This document shows positions 1-8,231 of a DNA stretch of 64,000 nucleotides, in pieces; position 1 is the first letter of the stretch, and every line of letters begins with the position of its first letter. The DNA comes from Terrabacter sp. 28 (lineage in GTDB: Bacteria; Actinomycetota; Actinomycetes; Actinomycetales; Dermatophilaceae), in the NCBI GenBank assembly GCA_000955875.1, contig JYOE01000005.1, forward strand, positions 98,186-162,185, given 5' to 3'. The notes under the pieces were generated by a model. The model was given only the letters and a program-made list of their open reading frames with translations. It was not told the origin of the DNA and did not search any database. The translations under genes were made by a program, and so were the position numbers.

Positions 1-338
1 GCCTCGACGCCGTCCTTGACCAGGCCCGGGTCGACGCCGAGCTCGTGCTCCGAGTCGTGCAGCACCTCGTGGATGAGGACGGTGAGGCGGTCCTCGCTCT
101 TGGCGTGCTGGACGCGCCACACGGCCACGACGCCGTCGCCGGCCTGCGTCTCGTCGGGCTCGACCTCGGCCATCGTGCACGGCGGCGACATCCAGTTGAG
201 CGGCTTGTACGAGCCGCCGTCGCTGTGCACGAGCACCGAGCCGTCGGACTTGACGAGGAGCAGCCGGGTCGCGAGCGGGAGGTGGGCCGTGAGCCGGCCG
301 TCGTAGTCGACGCTGCAGCGGGCAATGACGAGACGCAC
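1..338 (-). CDS. nucS: Mismatch-specific endonuclease NucS (EndoMS), 5' part only
   Basis: The first 112 codons are visible and the gene runs off the window's left edge. The product opens [20 protein letters not shown] and contains [20 protein letters not shown], both typical of actinobacterial NucS. NucS cuts both strands at mismatched bases and replaces MutS/MutL in most Actinobacteria. The visible part is the N-terminal DNA-binding and dimerisation domain; the C-terminal nuclease domain lies outside. The GTG start at 338-336 is supported by TAGGGT exactly six bases upstream, which implies a leaderless transcript. Confidence 0.93.
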   Translation of the reverse strand, partial: MRLVIARCSVDYDGRLTAHLPLATRLLLVKSDGSVLVHSDGGSYKPLNWMSPPCTMAEVEPDETQAGDGVVAVWRVQHAKSEDRLTVLIHEVLHDSEHELGVDPGLVKDGVE

Positions 339-344
339 CGGACC

Positions 345-350
345 ACCCTA
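345..350 (-). promoter_or_regulatory. -10 box of nucS (leaderless type)
   Basis: TAGGGT on the minus strand, six bases before the GTG start. No Shine-Dalgarno sequence lies between. Confidence 0.55.
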
Positions 351-444
351 GGGCAGGGCGCAGGCGCTCGCGCGCACCCGGCGTGGGGAGCGTCACCCCG
401 AGGACGGGTGTGGGCGGCACACGCCCTCTGCGAGACTCTGGCGC

Positions 445-2223
445 ATGGCTCGTGAGTTCACCAAGGTTGGCGTCATCGGACTCGGCACCATGGGTGCCGG
501 CATCGTCGAGGTCTTCGCACGCAACGGCATCGACGTCGTCGCGGTCGAGGTCACCGACGAGGCGGTCGAGAGGGGCCGGGGGGTGCTCCAGCACTCGACC
601 GACCGTGCCGTCTCCCGCGGCAAGCTCAGCGCCGACGACCAGGCCGCGCTGCACGATCGCGTGCAGTTCACGAGCGACATGGCCGACCTCAAGGAGTGCC
701 AGCTCGTCGTCGAGGCCGTGCCCGAGCACCTCGACCTCAAGAAGGAGATCTTCGGCCGGCTCGACACGATCGTCAGCGACGACGCGATCCTCGCGACCAA
801 CACGAGCTCGCTGCCCGTCACCGAGATCGCCGTGGCCACGATCAACCCCAAGCGGGTCGTCGGCATGCACTTCTTCAACCCGGCGCCGGTGCTGCAGTTC
901 GTCGAGGTCATCAAGACCGTCATCACGAGCGACGAGATCTTCGAGGACGTCAAGGCGCTCGCAGAGCGGCTCGGCAAGAAGCCGGTCATCGTCGGCGACA
1001 AGGCGGGCTTCATCGCCAACGCCCTGCTCTTCGGCTACCTCAACCATGCCGTGTCGATGTACGAGAGCCGCTACGCCACGCGCGAGGACATCGACGCCGC
1101 GATGAAGCTCGGCTGCGGCTACCCGATGGGCCCGCTCGCGCTGATGGACCTCATCGGTCTCGACACCGCCTACGAGATCCTCGACACGATGTACAAGCAG
1201 GGGCGTGACCGCCTGCACGCGCCGAGCCCGATCATCAAGCAGATGGTCAGCGCCGGCCTCAAGGGCCGCAAGAGCGGTCGTGGCTTCTACACGTACGCCG
1301 AGCCGGGCAGCTCGCAGGTCGTCGACGACGCGCTGACCCCGAAGGGGACCGCCTCGGGTGCGGGTGCCGCTCGCATGATCAGCACCGTCGGCGTCGTCGG
1401 CTCCGGCACCATGGCCACCGGCATGGTCGAGGTCATCGCGAAGGCGGGCCTCGACGTCACGTTCGTCGCACGCAGCGAGGCCAAGGTCGAGGCCGTGCGG
1501 GCAGCCCTCGCCAAGAGCCTCGAGAAGGCCGTGCAGCGGGGCAAGGCCACCGAGGAGGAGCGCGACGCCGCCCTCGCCCGCGTGACCGGCACGACGCGTC
1601 TCGACGACCTCGCCCGGGTCGACCTCGTCGTCGAGGCCGTCGTCGAGGACCTGATCGTCAAGCGCGCCCTCTTCGAGAACCTCGACGAGATCTGCCGGCC
1701 CGGTGCGATCCTCGCGACGACGACGAGCTCGCTGCCCGTCGTCGAGTGCGCCGCCGCGACGAAGCGCCCCCAGGACGTCATCGGGATGCACTTCTTCAAC
1801 CCGGCCCAGGTGATGAAGCTCGTCGAGGTCGTGCACACGGTCTCGACCGCACCCGACGTGGTCGCCACCGTCCAGGCGCTCTGCGCGAGCATCGGCAAGC
1901 ACGCCGTGACGTGCGGCGACCGCGCCGGCTTCATCGTCAACGCGCTGCTCTTCCCGTACCTCAACGACGCCGTGAAGATGCTCGAGGCCAACTACTCGAC
2001 GGCCGACGACATCGACACCGCGATGAAGACCGGCTGCGGCCTGCCGATGGGCCCGTTCGAGCTGCTCGACGTCGTCGGCCTCGACGTGTCGCTCGCCATC
2101 GAGCGCGAGCTCTACCTAGAGTTCCGCGAGCGCGGCTACGCCCCGGCGCCGCTCCTCGAGCACCTCGTCACCGCCGGCTACCTCGGGCGCAAGACGGGGC
2201 GCGGGTTCCGCACGTACGCCTGA
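445..2223 (+). CDS. Tandem-duplicated 3-hydroxyacyl-CoA (3-hydroxybutyryl-CoA) dehydrogenase
   Basis: The 592-residue product is two full copies of the roughly 285-residue dehydrogenase that interconverts 3-hydroxyacyl-CoA and 3-oxoacyl-CoA with NAD(P). Copy 1 covers residues 1-285 and copy 2 residues 311-592. Copy 1 has GLGTMG (12-17), TNTSS (118-122), MHFFNP (H142), E154 and N192. Copy 2 has GSGTMA (319-324), TTTSS (425-429), H449, E461 and N499. The catalytic Ser/His/Glu/Asn are kept in both copies, but copy 2 lost the third glycine of the nucleotide loop and the Asn before the serines. The gene lies 3-8 kb from ccr, thiolase and meaB, so a role in C4-CoA metabolism or beta-oxidation is likely. 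The start is supported only by a weak GAGACT seven bases upstream. Confidence 0.9.
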   Translation: MAREFTKVGVIGLGTMGAGIVEVFARNGIDVVAVEVTDEAVERGRGVLQHSTDRAVSRGKLSADDQAALHDRVQFTSDMADLKECQLVVEAVPEHLDLKKEIFGRLDTIVSDDAILATNTSSLPVTEIAVATINPKRVVGMHFFNPAPVLQFVEVIKTVITSDEIFEDVKALAERLGKKPVIVGDKAGFIANALLFGYLNHAVSMYESRYATREDIDAAMKLGCGYPMGPLALMDLIGLDTAYEILDTMYKQGRDRLHAPSPIIKQMVSAGLKGRKSGRGFYTYAEPGSSQVVDDALTPKGTASGAGAARMISTVGVVGSGTMATGMVEVIAKAGLDVTFVARSEAKVEAVRAALAKSLEKAVQRGKATEEERDAALARVTGTTRLDDLARVDLVVEAVVEDLIVKRALFENLDEICRPGAILATTTSSLPVVECAAATKRPQDVIGMHFFNPAQVMKLVEVVHTVSTAPDVVATVQALCASIGKHAVTCGDRAGFIVNALLFPYLNDAVKMLEANYSTADDIDTAMKTGCGLPMGPFELLDVVGLDVSLAIERELYLEFRERGYAPAPLLEHLVTAGYLGRKTGRGFRTYA

Positions 2224-2227
2224 CACC

Positions 2228-2233
2228 TACGCT
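2228..2233 (+). promoter_or_regulatory. -10 box of the small zinc-ribbon gene (leaderless type)
   Basis: TACGCT ends six bases before the ATG at 2240. Confidence 0.5.
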
Positions 2234-2239
2234 GGTGGC

Positions 2240-2548
2240 ATGCCCTCGCGCCGTCGACCCAGCAAGCACGCGCGCGAGCACGTCCCCCTCGACGTGACGC
2301 GCATCCAGGGCGGGTCGACACACGAGGAGGCGTATGCCGGCACGCGCTGGACCGTGCGCGCCGTGAGCGGGGCGTCCGCCACCCGGGCGTACCTGTGCCC
2401 CGGTTGCCAGCAGGACGTCCCGCCCGGCGTTCCGCACGTCGTCGTGTGGCCGGCCGAGGGCGTCGGTGGTCTCGGCGACCGGAGGCACTGGCACACCGGG
2501 TGCTGGCAGAAGCGCGACGCCAGGCCGCCGGGCAACGCCTACCGCTGA
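2240..2548 (+). CDS. Small conserved protein with a zinc-ribbon-like CxxC...H...C pattern
   Basis: The 102-residue protein has an Arg/Lys-rich N terminus (SRRRPSKHAREH), then CPGCQQ near residue 53 and RRHWHTGC near residue 82. The CxxC plus His/Cys layout suggests one metal site. Small Streptomyces and other actinobacterial proteins share the CPGC...PHVV.WP...RRHWH signature and are usually labelled hypothetical or ATP/GTP-binding; I see no Walker motif here. It starts 16 bases after the preceding gene, but TACGCT six bases before the ATG suggests its own leaderless promoter. Function unknown. Confidence 0.8.
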   Translation: MPSRRRPSKHAREHVPLDVTRIQGGSTHEEAYAGTRWTVRAVSGASATRAYLCPGCQQDVPPGVPHVVVWPAEGVGGLGDRRHWHTGCWQKRDARPPGNAYR

Positions 2549-2554
2549 ACGGTT

Positions 2555-3055
2555 TCAGCGGCGCTCGGCGAGCACCTGCTCGCGCAGGATGTCGGCGTGC
2601 CCGCAGTGCTGGGCGAGCTCGCGCAGCACGTGGAGGTAGACCCAGCGCAACGGCAGCGCACCGAGGCGGTGGCCCGTCAGCACGTCCTCGAGTCCCAGGG
2701 GCGCCGTCGCACGGCGCGAGAGCTCGCACGTCTCGGCGTGGGCCCGTGTCACCGACTCCACCGTGTCGGCGTCGGTGAGCAGGAACGACTCGCTCGAGTC
2801 CTCCGGGATGCCGATCTCGGCGCGGCTGCGGCCCGTGACGGCCTGGTCGAACCACACCTTCTCGACGTAGGTCGCGTGCTTCACCAGCCCGAGCAGGGTC
2901 GTGGCCGACGGCACGAGGGAACGCCTCGCCTCCGCCTCGCCCAGGCCCTCGAGGCTCTGCCGCAGCGCCGCGCGGTGCTCGTCGACGAAGGACTCGATCT
3001 GGGCCTTGGACGGCTGGGCGATGACGTCCTGGGCGAAGGTCTGCGGGAAAGTCAT
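2555..3055 (-). CDS. DinB/DUF664-type protein
   Basis: A 166-residue protein of the DinB-like four-helix superfamily. Visible hallmarks are LLGLVKHATYVEKVWFDQAVTG (conserved His before the aromatic stretch) and VYLHVLRELAQHCGHADILRE, the typical C-terminal HxxxH-like signature. The superfamily includes thiol-dependent transferases such as mycothiol-S-transferases, plus many proteins of unknown role; the substrate cannot be told from sequence. CAGGCT lies six bases upstream of the ATG. It converges on the upstream zinc-ribbon gene with only six bases between stops. Confidence 0.85.
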   Translation of the reverse strand: MTFPQTFAQDVIAQPSKAQIESFVDEHRAALRQSLEGLGEAEARRSLVPSATTLLGLVKHATYVEKVWFDQAVTGRSRAEIGIPEDSSESFLLTDADTVESVTRAHAETCELSRRATAPLGLEDVLTGHRLGALPLRWVYLHVLRELAQHCGHADILREQVLAERR

Positions 3056-3108
3056 GGGCCGAGCCTGCCACGCGGCGGACGAGTCTGGACCGTCGTGGTC
3101 TCGCTGGC

Positions 3109-3768
3109 TCAGGGGCGCCGGACCAGCAACGACCTGCCCAGCGGGGAACGCACGATGCGCGGGTCGGCGAAGCCGGCGTCGCGCAGCTCGGCCGCCAGCT
3201 CTGCGGGCGTGCGCAGCGGGATGTCCCACGAGGCCAGCCTCGCTCGGAAGGCGGCGACGTGGCTCGCGTCGTCGCGAGCGGGAGCGGCGACGAGCGGAGC
3301 CGCCAGGAGCCCGCCCGGCCGCACGGCCCGGTGCGCTGCCGCACGTGCCCCCGGCCGTGAGGGGGCAGGGAAGAAGAACTGGCTCCAGAAGCCGAGGTCC
3401 GCGCTGGCCGGCCGGTCGAGGGCCGCTGCGTCGGCGACGACGAACTCGACGCGGTCGGTGAGCCCGAGCCGTTCTGCCCGGGCGCGTGCCTCCTCGACGA
3501 GGTCGGCGCAGATCTCGACCGCGGTCGCCCGCAGCCGCGGGAAGAGCTGGAGCTGCGCGAGGAGGCCGCCGCCCACACCGCATCCGAGCTCGAGGTAGTC
3601 GGCGCCCGCCTCGGCGCGCTCGCACCACTCGGGGAACCGGGCGAGGAAGTCACCGACCAGCTCGACGTCGGCAGGCTTCTCCGGGTCGACGCTGACGCCG
3701 TTCGCGTACCCGAGGCGGGTGGCCGCGTCGGTCGTCCAGTAGTCGCTGGCCCGGGCGCTCGCGTCCAT
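3109..3768 (-). CDS. SAM-dependent methyltransferase
   Basis: A 219-residue class I methyltransferase. Motif I is YLELGCGVGGGL (residues about 59-70). An acidic end of strand 2 follows in ATAVEICADLVEEA, and VEFVVADAAALDRP supplies the adenine-binding motif. The C-terminal half is Arg/Ala-rich and less conserved, so the substrate is unknown. The ATG at 3768-3766 is preferred over longer readings because TACGCT lies six bases upstream, as in many neighbours. Confidence 0.82.
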   Translation of the reverse strand: MDASARASDYWTTDAATRLGYANGVSVDPEKPADVELVGDFLARFPEWCERAEAGADYLELGCGVGGGLLAQLQLFPRLRATAVEICADLVEEARARAERLGLTDRVEFVVADAAALDRPASADLGFWSQFFFPAPSRPGARAAAHRAVRPGGLLAAPLVAAPARDDASHVAAFRARLASWDIPLRTPAELAAELRDAGFADPRIVRSPLGRSLLVRRP

Positions 3769-3774
3769 GCCGCC

Positions 3775-3780
3775 AGCGTA
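3775..3780 (-). promoter_or_regulatory. -10 box of the methyltransferase gene (leaderless type)
   Basis: TACGCT on the minus strand, six bases before the ATG at 3768. Confidence 0.5.
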
Positions 3781-3826
3781 CGAGCCGCCGCGGGGGCGAC
3801 ACGCGTGCGCACCGGGTGCTCCGGGC

Positions 3827-5194
3827 CTAGTGGCGTCGTTGCCTGGGGACGAGCACCTCCTCGTAGAGCAGCAGCGCTCCGGCGGCGAAGGGGATCGCGA
3901 GCAGGGCACCGAGGATGCCGAGCAGCGTGCCGCCGGCCAGCGCAGCGACGACGGTGACTGCGCCCGGGACGGCCACCGTGCGCTGCATGATGCGCGGCAT
4001 GACGGCGTAGTTCTCGATCTGCTGGTAGACGACGAAGTAGATGATGACGATGAGCGCCTTCTTCGGCTCGTCGAAGAAGGCCGTGATCGCGACGACCGAG
4101 GCGCCCAGGGTGGCGCCGACCATGGGCACGAGCCCCAGGAAGCCGACGGCGACGGCCAGCACGGCGGCGAACTTCAGGTCGATGAGGCTCATCATGATCC
4201 ACGCGAAGAAGGCGTTGATGGCGGCCACGACGACCTGCCCGATCGCGTACGACCCGACGCGTCGCATGACCTCCTCGGAGAGGGAGACGGTGCGCGGGCG
4301 CCGGCTGGCCGGCACCAGGGCGTAGGCCGCCTGCTTGACCGCCGGGAGCGACGCGAGGAAGTAGAGGGTGAGGACCAGGACCGTCAGCACGCTGAAGACG
4401 CCCGCCGCGATGAGCTTGCCGGCGTCGAGCACGCCGCCGAAGATGCCGGCCCACAGGTTGCCGTCGGCGACGCGACGGTTGACCTCCTCCTGGATGCGAT
4501 GGATCAGCTGGTAGCGGTGGTCGACCTCCTGCACCCACGGGTTCGCGAGCAGGTTGTCGAAGAGGCGTGGCGCGTTCGTGGCCAGCTCGGAGCCCTGCTC
4601 GGCCACGGGCGGGATGACGACCCAGCCCACGAGCGTGAAGACCGCGAGCACGCCGAGGAAGACGATGGTGACCGCCCACCCTCGCGAGACCCGGCGACGG
4701 GTCAGGGCCTCGACGAGAGGGTTGAGCGACAGGGTCAGGAAGAGCGAGATGACGAGCAGGGTGATGACGGTGCCGAGACGCCCGACCGCCTGCACGACGG
4801 CATACGCGGTGAGCACGCCGACGGCACCGACGAAGCCGACGTAGAACGGCGACTGGCGGTTGAAGGGGGTGCCGGTCGGGCCGAAGTCGCGCCGTGGGCC
4901 CTTGGGTCGTCCGGGCGGGGTGTACGCGTCGTCGTTCCCCTGGGGGTCGTCGGTGCCCTCCTGGCCTGGTGCGGCATCCGGGGGGTACGCGTCGTGCTGG
5001 GTGCGGCTCGGCGACCCGGGCTCCACGTCGCCGGGTGACGCCGGGGGCTCGGGGACGTCCCTGCCCGCGCCGTCGCGCGTGGGCTCGTCCGGGCCAGGGG
5101 GGCGCTCGTCGAGGCCGAGATCGCGCGCGAGGAAGGTGTCCATCCGGGCACGCTGAGCGCGCCGGTAGCGCGACCAGCGTCCCCAGATGCTCAC
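3827..5194 (-). CDS. AI-2E family membrane permease
   Basis: A 455-residue integral membrane protein of the AI-2E (PerM/TqsA) family. After a long hydrophilic tail rich in Pro, Asp and Gly (residues 1-120), hydrophobic segments begin at YVGFVGAVGVLTAYAVV and continue to the C terminus. The family signature region (AAVLAVAVGFLGLVPMVGA and PKKALIVIIYFVVYQQIEN) is present. The family exports small molecules such as autoinducer-2 or acts in Na+ export; the substrate here is unknown. The GTG start at 5194 has TAGGCT seven bases upstream. The acidic tail is longer than in most homologues I know and may be a regulatory or interaction arm (inference). Confidence 0.85.
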   Translation of the reverse strand: MSIWGRWSRYRRAQRARMDTFLARDLGLDERPPGPDEPTRDGAGRDVPEPPASPGDVEPGSPSRTQHDAYPPDAAPGQEGTDDPQGNDDAYTPPGRPKGPRRDFGPTGTPFNRQSPFYVGFVGAVGVLTAYAVVQAVGRLGTVITLLVISLFLTLSLNPLVEALTRRRVSRGWAVTIVFLGVLAVFTLVGWVVIPPVAEQGSELATNAPRLFDNLLANPWVQEVDHRYQLIHRIQEEVNRRVADGNLWAGIFGGVLDAGKLIAAGVFSVLTVLVLTLYFLASLPAVKQAAYALVPASRRPRTVSLSEEVMRRVGSYAIGQVVVAAINAFFAWIMMSLIDLKFAAVLAVAVGFLGLVPMVGATLGASVVAITAFFDEPKKALIVIIYFVVYQQIENYAVMPRIMQRTVAVPGAVTVVAALAGGTLLGILGALLAIPFAAGALLLYEEVLVPRQRRH

Positions 5195-5201
5195 GTGCGC
5201 G

Positions 5202-5207
5202 AGCCTA
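5202..5207 (-). promoter_or_regulatory. -10 box of the AI-2E permease gene (leaderless type)
   Basis: TAGGCT on the minus strand, seven bases before the GTG at 5194. Confidence 0.5.
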
Positions 5208-5331
5208 CGTGAGTCGTCGCCTCGGGGACGGGGGCCGCATCGACCACGGCCCGGCGTCGCCGTCCGGGTACGAGGCGGGAGGGCGCGCGCTGCGTGTGCC
5301 CTTGTGCACCCGACCCTGACGAGGAGAAACC

Positions 5332-5763
5332 ATGCCCAGCGTCACCCGGAGCTTCACCGTCCGCCGCGAACCCGTCGCCGTCATCGACTACCTGAAGGAC
5401 TTCGCCAACGCCGAGGAGTGGGACCCTGGCACCGAGTCGTGCACCCGGGTCGGGGACGGGCCCGTCGCAGTGGGGGCTCGCTGGCACAACGTCTCGAAGA
5501 TCGCCGGAGTGACCACCGAGCTCGAGTACGAGCTGACCGAGCTCACCGACTCACGGGTCGTGCTGGTGGGCCGCAACGACAGCGCGACGTCCACCGACAC
5601 GATCACCGTGGTGCCGTCGGGTGAGGGGAGCGAGATCACCTACCACGCCGACCTCGACATGCACGGGCTCGCCAACCTCGCGTCACCGGCGATGAAGCTC
5701 GTCTTCGAGAAGCTCGCGAACGACACCGAGGAGCAGCTGACACGGGTCCTCGAGTCACGCTGA
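5332..5763 (+). CDS. SRPBCC (START/Bet v1-like) family protein
   Basis: A 143-residue single-domain protein. The N-terminal strand and helix (SFTVRREPVAVIDYLKDFANAEEWDPG), the middle VGARWHNVSKIAG...TELEYEL and the long C-terminal helix (LANLASPAMKLVFEKLANDTEEQL) fit the polyketide cyclase/SRPBCC fold, which binds hydrophobic ligands. No catalytic residue can be named. The GAGGAG box ten bases before the ATG fixes the start. It stands alone, ending at a strong bidirectional terminator shared with ccr. Confidence 0.85.
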   Translation: MPSVTRSFTVRREPVAVIDYLKDFANAEEWDPGTESCTRVGDGPVAVGARWHNVSKIAGVTTELEYELTELTDSRVVLVGRNDSATSTDTITVVPSGEGSEITYHADLDMHGLANLASPAMKLVFEKLANDTEEQLTRVLESR

Positions 5764-5800
5764 CGAGCAGCGCCCGTGCGCGCATGCCCTGGACGACGAC

Positions 5801-5835
5801 GAGGGCCGGCCCACCGCGACGGTGGGCCGGCCCTC
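5801..5835. terminator. Bidirectional terminator between the SRPBCC gene and ccr
   Basis: Perfect 15-bp inverted repeat (GAGGGCCGGCCCACC, 5801-5815, and its complement, 5821-5835) with a five-base loop, between convergent genes. Confidence 0.85.
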
Positions 5836-5855
5836 GGTCCGTGTGACGGGTGGGG

Positions 5856-7196
5856 CTACTGGTCGGCGAAGCGGTTGATGGCCTTCTCGAAGCCGGCGCG
5901 CTTCTCGGGGTCGGTGACGCCGAGGCCGGGCTCGGGGGCGAGCGTCAGCACGCCGACCTTGCCCTGGTGGGCGTTCCGGTGCACGTCGAGCGCGGCCTGG
6001 CCGACCTCGTCGAGCGTGTAGGTCTTGGAGAGCGTCGGGTGGATGAGACCACGGTTGATGAGCTCGTTGGCCTCCCACGCCTCGCGGTAGTTGGCGAAGT
6101 GCGAGCTGACGATCCGCTTGAGGTTCATCCAGAGGTAGCGGTTGTCGTACTCGTGCATGTAGCCCGACGTCGACGCACAGGTGACGATGGTGCCGCCCTT
6201 GCGCGCGACGTAGACGCTCGCACCGAACGTCTCGCGGCCCGGGTGCTCGAAGACGATGTCGACGTCGTAGCCGCCGGTGAGCTCGCGGATCTTCTTGCCC
6301 AGTCGCTGCCACTCGCGCGGGTTCTGCTCCGTGCCCTCGTCGTTCCAGAACCGGTAGCCCTCGGCGTTGCGGTCGATGATCAGCTCGGCACCCATGGCGC
6401 GGCAGATCTCGGCCTTCTCGGGCGAGGAGACGACGCAGATCGGGGTGGCACCGCCGGCGAGCGCCATCTGGGTGGCGTACGAGCCGAGACCACCCGACGC
6501 GCCCCAGATGAGCACGCGGTCGCCGAGCTTCATCGCCGCGCCGTTCTTGCTGATGAGCTGGCGGTAGGCCGTGGAGTTCACCAGTCCGGGGGAGGCGGCC
6601 TCCTCCCACGAGAGGTGCGCGGGCTTCGGCATGAGCTGGTTCGCCTTAACGACGGCCAGCTCGGCGAGGCCACCGAAGTTCGTCTCGAAGCCCCAGATGC
6701 GCTGCTGCGGGTCCATCATCGTGTCGTCGTGGCCCTCGGCGTCCTCGAGCTCGACCGACAGGCAGTGGGCGACGACCTCGGTGCCCGGCTTCCACTTCGT
6801 GACGCCGGGGCCCGTGCGCAGGATGACGCCGGCGAGGTCGGAGCCGACGACGTGGTACGGGAGGTCGTGGCGCTTGGCGAACTCCGACATGCGGCCGTAG
6901 CGCTCGAGGAAACCGAACGTCGACACGGGCTCGAAGATCGAGGTCCAGACGGTGTTGTAGTTGATGGCGCTCGCCATCACGGCCACGAGGGCCTCGCCGG
7001 GCGCGAGCTCCGGCACCGGCACCTCGTCGATGTGCAGCGACTTGCGGGGGTCCTTGTCGCGCGTGGCGATCCCCTCGAACATCCCTACCTCGTCCTTGTG
7101 GACCGTGGCGCCCCGGTAGGTCCCGGGGATCTCGAGGTTCGCGTAGGTCTCCTGGGTGCGGTCGCCGGAGAGGATGGCGTCGCGGATGGCCTGCAT
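5856..7196 (-). CDS. ccr: Crotonyl-CoA carboxylase/reductase
   Basis: The 446-residue product belongs to the medium-chain dehydrogenase family and reductively carboxylates crotonyl-CoA to (2S)-ethylmalonyl-CoA with NADPH and CO2. Family features are SAINYNTVWTSIFEPVSTF near the N terminus, GFETNFGGLAELAVV in the middle, a Rossmann loop WGASGGLGS, and VFEHPGRETFG. The Asn of NYNT, the Phe-Glu of GFETN and the His of EHPG correspond to residues known to hold CO2 in characterised Ccr enzymes. This separates it from plain quinone reductases. The ATG at 7196 has an AAGGAC ribosome site. Epimerase, thiolase and meaB follow within 4 kb, fitting the ethylmalonyl-CoA pathway or supply of C4/C5 extender units. 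Confidence 0.95.
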   Translation of the reverse strand: MQAIRDAILSGDRTQETYANLEIPGTYRGATVHKDEVGMFEGIATRDKDPRKSLHIDEVPVPELAPGEALVAVMASAINYNTVWTSIFEPVSTFGFLERYGRMSEFAKRHDLPYHVVGSDLAGVILRTGPGVTKWKPGTEVVAHCLSVELEDAEGHDDTMMDPQQRIWGFETNFGGLAELAVVKANQLMPKPAHLSWEEAASPGLVNSTAYRQLISKNGAAMKLGDRVLIWGASGGLGSYATQMALAGGATPICVVSSPEKAEICRAMGAELIIDRNAEGYRFWNDEGTEQNPREWQRLGKKIRELTGGYDVDIVFEHPGRETFGASVYVARKGGTIVTCASTSGYMHEYDNRYLWMNLKRIVSSHFANYREAWEANELINRGLIHPTLSKTYTLDEVGQAALDVHRNAHQGKVGVLTLAPEPGLGVTDPEKRAGFEKAINRFADQ

Positions 7197-7250
7197 TGAA
7201 GGTCCTTACGTCGCAGCGTCATTGGTGGGCTGGCTGTGCCTGCTGCAGCG

Positions 7251-7283
7251 AACGTAGCGACGCCTCGAGTACTGGTGAGTACT
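7251..7283 (-). promoter_or_regulatory. Candidate ccr promoter with paired AGTACT operator
   Basis: Reading the minus strand, a -10-like TACGTT (7256-7251) lies about 55 bases upstream of the ccr ATG. Just beyond it, GAGTACT occurs twice at 7267-7273 and 7277-7283, ten base pairs (one helical turn) apart. Each core AGTACT is itself a palindrome. The pair overlaps where the -35 would be, a classic repressor position. The protein that binds is unknown. Confidence 0.4.
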
Positions 7284-7381
7284 TCTGAGACTCCCACCAC
7301 AGGTGACCTGAGTCACGAGCCGATCTTCGCGTCTTAGGGCGTTCCGGCCCGCGACCGCCCGCGCTCGGCCACACTGTCGCC

Positions 7382-8221
7382 GTGTCACAGGCCCAGCACC
7401 CCGGACGCTCCCACGAGGGGCCCCGGGCCGACGCCTTCTCGGCCGTCTCCCGGCGGTCGGTCCTGACCGGTGTCGCCGGCCTCTGCGCCCTGCTCGCCTG
7501 GCCCCGCGTCGACGAGGCGCTGCACCCTGGCGGCCCCGGGCACGAGACGGACAGCCCGGCCCTGCGCCGCGACGTCGACCCGCACGGCATCACCCGCGTG
7601 CGCACGTCGCGGCCGTGGGTGGCCCTCACCTTCGACGACGGTCCCGACCCGAGGTGGACGCCCGGCGTGCTCGACGTGCTCCGCGCGTACGGGTGCCGGG
7701 CCACGTTCTTCGCCGTGGGCAGCAACGTCGAGGCCCACCCCGACCTGGCGCGCAGGATCGTCGCCGAGGGGCACCGCCTCTCGAACCACACGCACGACCA
7801 CCTCTGGCTCGACCGCATCGAGGCGGCTGCGGTGGCCGACCAGCTCACGCGCGGCCGCGCCGCCGTGATGGCCCACGACCCCGCCGGCGGCGAGCTGGTG
7901 CGCCCGCCCCGCGGCTGGACGTCGCGGACGGTCGCCCGGTGCACGAGCGACCTGGGGCTGCGGTCGGTCTTCTGGACGGCCTGTCTGGAGTCGGCGCTGC
8001 ACGACGGCCCGTTCGCGGCCGGCACCGAGGTCGGGGAGGGGCTTCGGGCCGGTGACGTGCTGCTCGCGCACGACGGCGGCCGCGTCGTCGGGGCCAACCC
8101 CCAGGACATCGACCGCTCAGGCACCCTGGCGGCGCTGCCCTCCCTGCTCGAGAGCCTGCGCCGCAGGGGGCTGCTCGGCGTGCCGGTCCAGGACCTCGTC
8201 GCGGCCGGCACGCCGCACTGA
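7382..8221 (+). CDS. Polysaccharide deacetylase (NodB/CE4), Tat-type signal
   Basis: A 279-residue carbohydrate esterase 4 protein. Motif 1 is TFDDGPDP (D85, D86). Motif 2 is SNHTHDH, giving the HxxxH metal ligands H136 and H140. Motif 3 is RPPRG. Such enzymes remove N-acetyl groups from peptidoglycan or other amino sugars using a divalent metal. The N terminus carries SRRSVLTG followed by VAGLCALLAW, a twin-arginine export signal, so it probably acts outside the membrane. It starts with GTG and CACACT lies six bases upstream. It sits inside the acyl-CoA cluster but shows no functional link to it. Confidence 0.88.
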   Translation: MSQAQHPGRSHEGPRADAFSAVSRRSVLTGVAGLCALLAWPRVDEALHPGGPGHETDSPALRRDVDPHGITRVRTSRPWVALTFDDGPDPRWTPGVLDVLRAYGCRATFFAVGSNVEAHPDLARRIVAEGHRLSNHTHDHLWLDRIEAAAVADQLTRGRAAVMAHDPAGGELVRPPRGWTSRTVARCTSDLGLRSVFWTACLESALHDGPFAAGTEVGEGLRAGDVLLAHDGGRVVGANPQDIDRSGTLAALPSLLESLRRRGLLGVPVQDLVAAGTPH

Positions 8222-8231
8222 CCGTCTCGGG

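Noticed and set aside
16..455. Plus-strand open frames at the left edge
   Set aside because: They lie opposite the clear NucS frame and have Arg/Ser-rich or Val/His-rich composition typical of antisense frames.
2240..2548. ATP/GTP-binding protein label used for similar small proteins
   Set aside because: No P-loop is present; the visible pattern is a Cys/His metal site.
2178..4679. Very long open frame on the minus strand through the zinc-ribbon, DinB, methyltransferase and permease genes
   Set aside because: It is Arg/Pro/Gly-rich, crosses intergenic DNA and four recognised genes, and shows no domain; it is a by-product of high GC.
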